Positions 16,803-21,651 of a stretch of DNA of 21,651 nucleotides are shown one piece after another. Under the pieces are notes generated by a model that made no database searches, was not told the DNA's origin, and saw only the letters and a list, made by a program, of their open reading frames with translations. The DNA lies in assembly GCA_910588235.1 (NCBI GenBank), contig CAJUOQ010000031.1, positions 1 through 21,651 on the forward strand, written 5' to 3'. Positions within the stretch are counted from its first letter, which is position 1. Every line of letters begins with the position of its first letter. This DNA comes from an uncultured Atopostipes sp. (GTDB lineage Bacteria; Bacillota; Bacilli; Lactobacillales; Carnobacteriaceae_A). Both the position numbers and the translations under genes were made by a program.

Positions 16803-17006
16803 ATGAAACAAAAAGTACAAGTGGAAGGGATGGCTTGCGCGGGTTGCGCGCAGACCGTTCAAGAAAAATTGACAAACATTCCGACTGTAAACAAAGTAAC
16901 CGTCGATGTTGAAAATAAAATGGCGAGTATCGAAAGTGAAGCAAACGTTTCGATCGAAGATTTGAAAGACGCGCTAGCGGATACCCCTTGCGCCATTGCG
17001 GAATAA
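16803..17006 (+). CDS. copZ: Copper chaperone CopZ
   Basis: 67-residue cytoplasmic HMA-fold protein that carries Cu(I) between CopA and CopY. Motif GMACAGC places the metal cysteines at 12 and 15. A third cysteine (Cys63, DTPCAIAE) lies near the C-terminus and is not part of the standard motif. Length is typical. The ATG is preceded by AAAGGAG with an 8-nt spacer, 15 nt after the copA stop. Last gene of the copYAZ operon, followed by a strong terminator. Confidence 0.93.
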   Translation: MKQKVQVEGMACAGCAQTVQEKLTNIPTVNKVTVDVENKMASIESEANVSIEDLKDALADTPCAIAE

Positions 17007-17014
17007 AAGAGAAG

Positions 17015-17058
17015 AGCCAACGTTTAGTATGGAAAAATACTGAACGTTGGCTTTTTTA
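17015..17058. terminator. Terminator between copZ and the lysR gene
   Basis: 16-bp stem with one G·U pair (17015-17030 with 17037-17052), GGAAAA loop and a run of T on the + strand. The convergent lysR-type gene ends at 17060, so its stop abuts the hairpin. Confidence 0.92.
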
Positions 17059-17059
17059 T

Positions 17060-17956
17060 TTACACAGATGCAATAAACTCTTTTTTTACGGCAGCAATGA
17101 CTGCTTCGTTGAATGCTTCTTGGGCTAAAGAATTTTCCGTCGCTGTGTTTAAAATTAATCGAATATAAAATTTAGGCGCATTTTTTAAAGGCACTTTTAC
17201 TAAAGGGGTGTGTTCATCCACGATAATATCTGCCATAAAAGCCAACATTTGCGTGGAAGCCGCAATCGACTGGGCTGTTTTAATTTCTTTGGTGTATAAA
17301 ATATTAGGCTCGGGGATCTTATTGATGCGGGCCCATTGATCAAAAATTCTTTGGTGCGTATAGCCTTCGGACAAGGAAATAAACACTTCATCTTGAAGGT
17401 CTTTCGTCTCTAACACTTCTTTTTGCGCTAAAGGATGGGTCGGTGCCATCCAGAGCGCCATCTCTTCCACGAAAATGGGGATTTCTTGCAGATTCTTTTC
17501 TTGGATATGTGGTTTTTCATGGCCGATAATTGCGATCGGTACTTTTTCTTCTAATACATTTTTTAACATAATATCGGAACTTTCTTCTTCAACAAATTGA
17601 ATCGTTTGATGATAATCAGCTAAGTGCGGCATGAGTTTAGGTAAAAAATAGCCTCCAATCGTCGGTAAGAAGCCATAATAAACATTTTCCTGACCGAGGT
17701 TTTGAATTTTTTGTTGGGTCGTCTCTAAAAGTTCCAGAACCTTGATCGTATCTTCATAAAGAATTTCGCCAGCAGTTGTTAGTTGAATTTGTTTTAAAGT
17801 TTTGCGGCGATCGACTAAAACAGTCACTAATTTATTTTCTAGTCTTTGGATGGCGGCGGAAATGGACGGTTGCGATACATAAAAATGTTTAGCGGTCTCC
17901 GTAAAACTTAAACTTTCAGCTAAATGTTTAAAATAAATTAAATCTTGTAAGTTCAT
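17060..17956 (-). CDS. LysR-family transcriptional regulator, divergent from lrgAB-lox
   Basis: 298-residue regulator. The N-terminal winged helix (about 1-60) shows the LysR signature: DLIYFKHLAESLSFTETAKH, then SQPSISAAIQRLE. The rest is an effector-binding domain of the periplasmic-binding-protein type. The ATG follows GAGGAG at 6 nt. It is divergent from the lrgA-lrgB-lox cluster, the classic arrangement for a LysR activator and its target. CidR of staphylococci (controlling cidABC) and MleR-type regulators are the nearest functional parallels I can name, but the inducer cannot be read from the sequence. Pyruvate, lactate or acetate are reasonable candidates by context only. Confidence 0.88.
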   Translation of the reverse strand: MNLQDLIYFKHLAESLSFTETAKHFYVSQPSISAAIQRLENKLVTVLVDRRKTLKQIQLTTAGEILYEDTIKVLELLETTQQKIQNLGQENVYYGFLPTIGGYFLPKLMPHLADYHQTIQFVEEESSDIMLKNVLEEKVPIAIIGHEKPHIQEKNLQEIPIFVEEMALWMAPTHPLAQKEVLETKDLQDEVFISLSEGYTHQRIFDQWARINKIPEPNILYTKEIKTAQSIAASTQMLAFMADIIVDEHTPLVKVPLKNAPKFYIRLILNTATENSLAQEAFNEAVIAAVKKEFIASV

Positions 17957-18012
17957 TTTTAACTCCTCAAAGTTCCTTTTAAATTTGTGATGAATTTAAC
18001 ATAATTGTTATA

Positions 18013-18034
18013 TATGAGGTCCAAAGACCTCATA
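18013..18034. promoter_or_regulatory. 22-bp perfect palindrome in the lysR-lrgA intergenic region
   Basis: TATGAGGTC (18013-18021) and GACCTCATA (18026-18034) flank CAAA. It lies 34-55 bp upstream of the predicted lrgA -35, a usual place for a LysR-type binding site, and upstream of the lysR gene. There is no T run after it, so it is not a terminator. Confidence 0.65.
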
Positions 18035-18067
18035 AATATTATTTATCATATCATAGAAAACTCGTAT

Positions 18068-18096
18068 AAGACAATTTGCTTTACCTATGCTAATAT
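18068..18096 (+). promoter_or_regulatory. Predicted lrgAB-lox promoter
   Basis: -10 TAATAT (18091-18096) with a weak -35 AAGACA (18068-18073), 17-nt spacer. The poor -35 is compatible with activator-dependent transcription. Confidence 0.55.
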
Positions 18097-18107
18097 GAAG
18101 GTGAGTT

Positions 18108-18121
18108 AGTTAACGCTTTCA
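18108..18121. promoter_or_regulatory. cre site (CcpA) upstream of lrgA
   Basis: The reverse complement TGAAAGCGTTAACT matches the CcpA consensus TGWAARCGYTWNCW at all 14 positions. It lies just downstream of the predicted -10, so bound CcpA-HPr(Ser-P) should repress by blocking the polymerase. Confidence 0.82.
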
Positions 18122-18152
18122 GAAAATGAAATGAGTAGAAGGAGAATTTTAC

Positions 18153-18551
18153 GTGAGGCTTATTAAGCAATTGTTTTGGATTTTCCTCTTTTCTTTACTT
18201 GGAGAATTCCTCTCGAGTGCTATCGCAAGTTTTGTCGCGATTCCAGGAAGTGTACTCGGGATGGTTCTTTTATTCTTTGCCCTGCATTTTAAATGGCTAA
18301 AGATTGAACAAGTCGATGAAGTAGGAACATGGCTCACAGATAATATGGCGATCTTTTTCGTGCCAGCGGGCGTTGGTTTGATGACCAACTTTGACGTCTT
18401 GGCTGAATGGTGGTTACAACTTTTAATTATTATGTTGGTAACAGTCGCTCTCATGATGTGGTTTGTTGGCCAAATTGTCCAATGGGTACAAAAACGCACG
18501 CAAAAAAAGGAAGCGAGCGCTTCAGAAGAGAGGGTGGAAACCTATGATTGA
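18153..18551 (+). CDS. lrgA: CidA/LrgA family holin-like membrane protein
   Basis: 132-residue integral membrane protein with about four hydrophobic segments (roughly 5-25, 29-48, 66-86, 89-112) and a charged C-terminus. Family marks are the N-terminal GEFLSSAI, IPGSVLGMVLLFFAL, and LTDNMAIFFVPAGVGLM. CidA/LrgA with LrgB were first described as holin/antiholin-like modulators of murein hydrolase activity; in Bacillus and Streptococcus mutans the same pair has been linked to pyruvate transport. Which role applies here cannot be told from sequence, and the cid versus lrg name is arbitrary. The GTG start follows AAGGAG at 8 nt. Its end overlaps lrgB by 8 nt. Confidence 0.85.
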   Translation: MRLIKQLFWIFLFSLLGEFLSSAIASFVAIPGSVLGMVLLFFALHFKWLKIEQVDEVGTWLTDNMAIFFVPAGVGLMTNFDVLAEWWLQLLIIMLVTVALMMWFVGQIVQWVQKRTQKKEASASEERVETYD

Positions 18552-19251
18552 CAATTTATTAGCCAGTCCCTATTTATGGCTTTCAGTAACGATTGGGTTT
18601 TATTTACTAGCAGCGCAACTAAAGAAAAAATGGGATACGCCGCTGTTTACTCCTCTTTTATTTGCTATTGTGGTGATTATTTTATTATTGTTAGTGTTAG
18701 AGATCCCTTATGAGACCTACGAAGCAGGGGGCAGTTTTATCAGTATATTTGTCACCCCAGCAACGGTCGCACTAGCAATTAAATTAGAGAAAAATTATGT
18801 CTATTTAAAAAATAACTATCGCGCAATTTTAACTGGCATTTTTTCAGGCGTATTGTTCCATACGATCATGATTTTTGGTTTTGGTTTGCTCTTTCAATTT
18901 AATGAAGAGATGGTGGCAACATTATTCCCTAAATCCATTACCACAGCCATTGCGGTCGGAGTATCCGAATCACTCGGCGGCATTGTGTCGTTAACGGTCG
19001 CTGTGGTCGTATTTACAGGCATTATTGGTGCTGTGATTGCACCGACGATTTTCAAAATTGGAAAAATCACCGATCCAGTCGCTCAAGGGATTGCGATGGG
19101 CTCCTCAGCACATGCGATGGGGACCGCTAAAGCGATCGAAATTGGTGATGTTCAAGGCGCGATGTCAGGCTTATCGATTGTTGTGACGGGAATTGTAGTG
19201 GTCGTGCTCGCACCTTTTGCACAACCGCTTATTCAGTTAATGTTTGGTTAA
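18544..19251 (+). CDS. lrgB: LrgB/CidB family membrane protein
   Basis: 235-residue polytopic membrane protein, partner of the CidA/LrgA-type protein. Typical LrgB stretches are FVTPATVALAIKL (about 70-82), PKSITTAIAVGVSESLGG (about 130-147) and GSSAHAMGTAKA (about 180-191). Length is normal. The ATG at 18544, inside the lrgA end, gives the usual N-terminus; an upstream in-frame ATG at 18463 would only add a basic, lrgA-overlapping extension. The overlap implies translational coupling. By context the pair may move pyruvate or another small acid, since the next gene makes pyruvate from lactate; that is inference. Confidence 0.88.
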   Translation: MIDNLLASPYLWLSVTIGFYLLAAQLKKKWDTPLFTPLLFAIVVIILLLLVLEIPYETYEAGGSFISIFVTPATVALAIKLEKNYVYLKNNYRAILTGIFSGVLFHTIMIFGFGLLFQFNEEMVATLFPKSITTAIAVGVSESLGGIVSLTVAVVVFTGIIGAVIAPTIFKIGKITDPVAQGIAMGSSAHAMGTAKAIEIGDVQGAMSGLSIVVTGIVVVVLAPFAQPLIQLMFG

Positions 19252-19290
19252 AAAATTTAAAAAGAAATATTTCAAATGGAGGATTTTATA

Positions 19291-20397
19291 ATGGTTGAAC
19301 AAGAAAAAATAGCTTATGATGCACCCACAGAAGTAAAAGATATTCATGTGGTGAATACTTACGAATTAGAAGATCGGGCACGAGAAATTGTGCCGAAAGG
19401 TGGTTTTGATTATATTTCCGGTGGTTCTGCCGATGAATATACCTTACGTCAAAACCAAAAAGCGTGGGAAACGAAACGAATTTTACCACGCGTGCTGGCG
19501 GATGTTGAATTTCCAGACCCTTCAACTTCTATTTTAGGGCATGATATTAAAGTACCTTTTATTATGGCACCGATTGCTGCGCATGGTTTAGCGCATCAAA
19601 CAAAAGAAGCAGGAACCGCTAAAGGGGTGGCTGATTTTGGTACAATCATGTCAATCAGTGCTTATTCTGGTGCAAAATTTGAAGAGATCGAAGAAGGCCT
19701 ACAAGGCTCACCACGCTGGTTCCAAATTTATATGAGTAAAGACGATGAATTAAACAAAAATATTATTGATGAAGCGAAAGCGGATGGCGCGACAGCGATT
19801 ATTTTAACCGCGGATTCAACGTTAAGTGGAAACCGTGAAAAAGATATTCGCAATGAATTTGTTTATCCTTTCGGCATGCCGATTGTTTCTCGTTACTTAA
19901 CAGGTTCGGGTGCGAACATGTCTTTAAACAATATTTACTCGCAATCTAAACAAAAGATCAGCCCACGAGATGTGCGCGTCTTAAAAGAATACTCAGAATT
20001 ACCAATTATTGTTAAAGGCATTCAAACGCCTGATGATGCGATGGCTGCAATTGGTGCTGGCGCAGAAGGTGTCTGGGTTTCTAACCACGGGGGTCGTCAG
20101 TTAGATGGAGCACCAGGTTCTTTTGAAACATTAGAAGGTATTTCAAAAGCGGTCGCAGGTCGCGTGCCGGTTATCTTCGATAGTGGTATTCGTCGAGGAG
20201 AACACATTTTCAAAGCACTCGCAAGTGGTGCCGACATTGTGGCGCTCGGTCGTCCAGTCCTTTATGGTTTAGCGCTAGGTGGCTGGAAAGGTGTGCGTTC
20301 TGTCTTAGAGTATTTTGAAACAGATCTAGAACGTGTCATGCAACTTGCAGGAACACAAACGATCGAAGACATCAAAAATGCACAACTCTTTGATTAA
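19291..20397 (+). CDS. lox: FMN-dependent L-lactate oxidase (alpha-hydroxy-acid oxidase family)
   Basis: 368-residue flavoenzyme predicted to oxidise L-lactate with O2 to pyruvate and H2O2. It resembles the Aerococcus viridans oxidase along its length: Tyr41 in GGFDYISGG, MAPIAAHGLAH, Tyr125 in SAYSGA, Arg182 in LSGNRE, NNIYSQSKQKISPRD (active-site lid, Tyr216), Lys242, catalytic His266 and Arg269 in SNHGGRQL, and the FMN-phosphate site DSGIRRGE...ALGRP. The stretch after His266 reads GRQLDGAPGS, nearer to the general family than the Aerococcus ARQLYEAPGS I recall, so other 2-hydroxy acids remain possible. Start: ATG at 19291, 8 nt after TGGAGG; an ATG at 19276 overlaps that site and is rejected. 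No signal peptide. Follows lrgB by 39 nt; terminator downstream. Confidence 0.92.
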   Translation: MVEQEKIAYDAPTEVKDIHVVNTYELEDRAREIVPKGGFDYISGGSADEYTLRQNQKAWETKRILPRVLADVEFPDPSTSILGHDIKVPFIMAPIAAHGLAHQTKEAGTAKGVADFGTIMSISAYSGAKFEEIEEGLQGSPRWFQIYMSKDDELNKNIIDEAKADGATAIILTADSTLSGNREKDIRNEFVYPFGMPIVSRYLTGSGANMSLNNIYSQSKQKISPRDVRVLKEYSELPIIVKGIQTPDDAMAAIGAGAEGVWVSNHGGRQLDGAPGSFETLEGISKAVAGRVPVIFDSGIRRGEHIFKALASGADIVALGRPVLYGLALGGWKGVRSVLEYFETDLERVMQLAGTQTIEDIKNAQLFD

Positions 20398-20417
20398 ATA
20401 AATGAAAATATTACTGG

Positions 20418-20450
20418 AAAAAGCTGGACAATGATTGTTCAGCTTTTTTT
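20418..20450 (+). terminator. Rho-independent terminator after lox
   Basis: 14-bp stem with one G·U pair, TGA loop, and seven T on the 3' side. It closes the lrgA-lrgB-lox unit. Confidence 0.92.
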
Positions 20451-20520
20451 ACTTCTAAAGTTGTTTTATTACCACCTCCTGACAAAATTAAGTAAACTAT
20501 TAGAAAGAAGGGAGTGACGA

Positions 20521-21066
20521 GTGTTGGAAAACAAATTGTCGGCTACAGAAACAATAAATATTTTGACAATTTTGAAAGATCGTTTCTTTAATCATTTAGA
20601 AAGACATCCGAATATGGAATGGGAAGCCATCGAAGCTAAGTTAAAAGAACAACCAACAAAATTATGGACCTTAAATGAAATGGAAAAGACAGGAGGCGAG
20701 CCCGATGTTATTGGTGCTGCTAATGTTTTTATGGACTGTGCTGTGGAAAGCCCCAAGGGTCGCAGAAGTGTATGTTACGATCGATCAGCACTAGCAACTC
20801 GCAAGAAAAACAAACCTCAAAATGATGCCCAAACATTGGCAGCTGCTATCGGTATTGAACTATTAACGGAAGAAGAATATCGTTTACTCCAAAGCTATGG
20901 AACGTTTGATTTAAAATCTTCGAGTTGGGTCCAAACTCCCGACTCGATTCGTACATTAGGTGGCGCTCTTTTTTGCGATCGACGTTATGATACGGTCTTT
21001 ACTTATCACAATGGAGCAGAGGCTTATTATGGGGCCAGAGGTTTTAGAGAAAAGCTCAAAATATAG
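20521..21066 (+). CDS. DUF4256 family protein
   Basis: 181-residue soluble protein recognised as DUF4256 (Pfam PF14066) from KLWTLNEMEKTGGEPDV, ESPKGRRSVCYDR, a GIELLTEEEYRLLQ segment, and the C-terminal GGALFCDRRYDTVFTYHNGAE. Function is unknown; no signal peptide or membrane segment is visible. Compared with the form I remember, the stretch between GGEPDV and DCAVESP seems about five residues short; this needs an alignment. The GTG start follows GGGAG at 6 nt (TTG at 20524 is an alternative). Only a few bases separate its stop from the next gene's ribosome binding site, so the two are probably co-transcribed. No clear promoter was identified. Confidence 0.88.
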   Translation: MLENKLSATETINILTILKDRFFNHLERHPNMEWEAIEAKLKEQPTKLWTLNEMEKTGGEPDVIGAANVFMDCAVESPKGRRSVCYDRSALATRKKNKPQNDAQTLAAAIGIELLTEEEYRLLQSYGTFDLKSSSWVQTPDSIRTLGGALFCDRRYDTVFTYHNGAEAYYGARGFREKLKI

Positions 21067-21076
21067 GAGGTGTAAA

Positions 21077-21583
21077 ATGCCAAAGTACGGAATCACATCG
21101 AGAGTAGAGAATGAAAATGAATTAATCTTAGAAAAAACATTTCAAGCACCATGTGAAAAAGTCTTTCAAATGTTTACTGAGACCAAGCATTTGGAGCACT
21201 TCTGGGGTCCTAGAAGATGGCAGTTAGTGCATTCGGAGATGGATTTCCGACCAGGTGGTGAATGGTTTTATGGGATGAAGAGTTTTGATGAGATTCATCA
21301 AACAATTGGAATGGAATCTTGGGGGAAAATGGTTTACCATGAAATTGAGGCCCCTCATCGTCTCGTGTATACCGACTATTTTACCGACAATCAAGAAAAT
21401 ATAGAGCCAGAGATGCCAGTTGCAGAAACAACGATCGAATTTTTAGCTTTAGATGCGGAACGGACTTTTGTTGTTAGTCGGACTCGTTATGCGACAGCGG
21501 ATCAACTGCAAGCACTATTAGAAGATGGCATGATGGAAGGTATCGCTGAAACTTGGGCGCGCTTATCCGAATATATTGTCTAA
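21077..21583 (+). CDS. SRPBCC/AHSA1-domain protein
   Basis: 168-residue protein of the START-like SRPBCC superfamily, AHSA1 (Aha1 C-terminal-like) branch. Visible family features: LEKTFQAPCEKVFQMFTETKHLEHFWGP near the N-terminus, then FRPGGEWFYGM, a W-rich middle, LVYTDYFTD, and a long C-terminal helix (EDGMMEGIAETWARLSEYI). These proteins form a hydrophobic ligand cavity; the substrate or partner is unknown. The ATG at 21077 follows GGAGGTG, which touches the preceding stop codon, implying co-translation with the DUF4256 gene. An open frame extends upstream to 20960, but that part lies in the DUF4256 gene and lacks family sequence. Confidence 0.88.
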   Translation: MPKYGITSRVENENELILEKTFQAPCEKVFQMFTETKHLEHFWGPRRWQLVHSEMDFRPGGEWFYGMKSFDEIHQTIGMESWGKMVYHEIEAPHRLVYTDYFTDNQENIEPEMPVAETTIEFLALDAERTFVVSRTRYATADQLQALLEDGMMEGIAETWARLSEYIV

Positions 21584-21600
21584 AAAAGGTACGAACATTA

Positions 21601-21651
21601 ATCGAGTAGGAGACTAGCCATTAATTGACTAGTCGACCTCTCACACCACCG
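21601..21651 (-). mobile_element. 3' end of a group II intron (domain VI), partial, runs off the window
   Basis: On the minus strand the window edge reads GGTGGTGTGAGAGGTCGACT, wording I associate with the end of domain V and the linker to domain VI of bacterial group II introns. It then folds as a domain VI hairpin: GAG/CTC, a bulged A (position 21607), AGG/CCT, an internal loop, then GACTAG/CTAGTC closing an 11-nt loop (21618-21628). The bulged A is 7 nt from a CGAT end at 21601, as expected for a branch point and an AY 3' terminus. Domain V, the reverse transcriptase and the 5' end would lie beyond 21651. Confidence 0.65.

Noticed and set aside
20960..21076. Longer N-terminus for the SRPBCC protein
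   Set aside because: It overlaps the DUF4256 gene out of frame; a strong GGAGG precedes the ATG at 21077.
1..21651. CRISPR arrays, tRNA or rRNA genes, complete insertion sequences, toxin-antitoxin or phage-defence genes
   Set aside because: Looked for by reading; no regularly spaced repeats, tRNA-like cloverleaf ends or related protein families were seen.

Overview
The window looks like chromosomal DNA of a low-GC, Gram-positive lactic acid bacterium (order Lactobacillales; an Aerococcaceae, Carnobacteriaceae or Enterococcaceae relative fits best). Reasons: a fused glutathione synthetase (GshF), a cysteine desulfurase–DUF1831–MnmA–RecD2 neighbourhood, a CopY-type copper operon, an FMN lactate oxidase of the Aerococcus type, strong AGGAGG-like ribosome binding sites with frequent GTG/TTG starts, and a CcpA (cre) site. 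The assignment is from gene content and remembered family sequences; no search was run.

Layout. (1) 105-1376 (-): rarA, divergent from a thiol/sulfur block on the + strand. (2) 1569-8250 (+): gshF, a cysteine desulfurase, a DUF1831 protein, a second stand-alone glutamate-cysteine ligase (gshA) and mnmA. The desulfurase presumably passes sulfur to MnmA for tRNA 2-thiouridine, while the two ligases draw on the same cysteine pool for glutathione. (3) 8310-8640: a gene-poor stretch with large inverted repeats, then recD2 (8640-11042, +). (4) 11122-13293 (-): ptsG, the glucose PTS transporter IICBA, with a good promoter. (5) 13294-13819: non-coding, holding an imperfect 42-nt-period repeat and two copper operators. 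(6) 13820-17006 (+): copY-copA-copZ. (7) 17060-17956 (-): a LysR regulator, divergent from lrgA-lrgB-lox (18153-20397, +), with a CcpA site and a 22-bp palindrome in the intergenic region. (8) 20521-21583 (+): a DUF4256 gene and an SRPBCC/AHSA1 gene, translationally close. (9) 21601-21651 (-): what looks like the 3' end (domain VI) of a group II intron that continues beyond the window.

Most units are bounded by clear rho-independent terminators (after DUF1831, mnmA, recD2/ptsG, copZ/lysR and lox).

No wholly new system is evident. The best leads are the LysR/LrgAB/lactate-oxidase locus, whose layout resembles staphylococcal cidR-cidABC but with an H2O2-forming lactate oxidase in place of pyruvate oxidase; the duplicated glutamate-cysteine ligase lying inside the desulfurase–mnmA unit; the intron tail at the right edge; and two unexplained structured intergenic regions (8440-8570 and 13485-13560).
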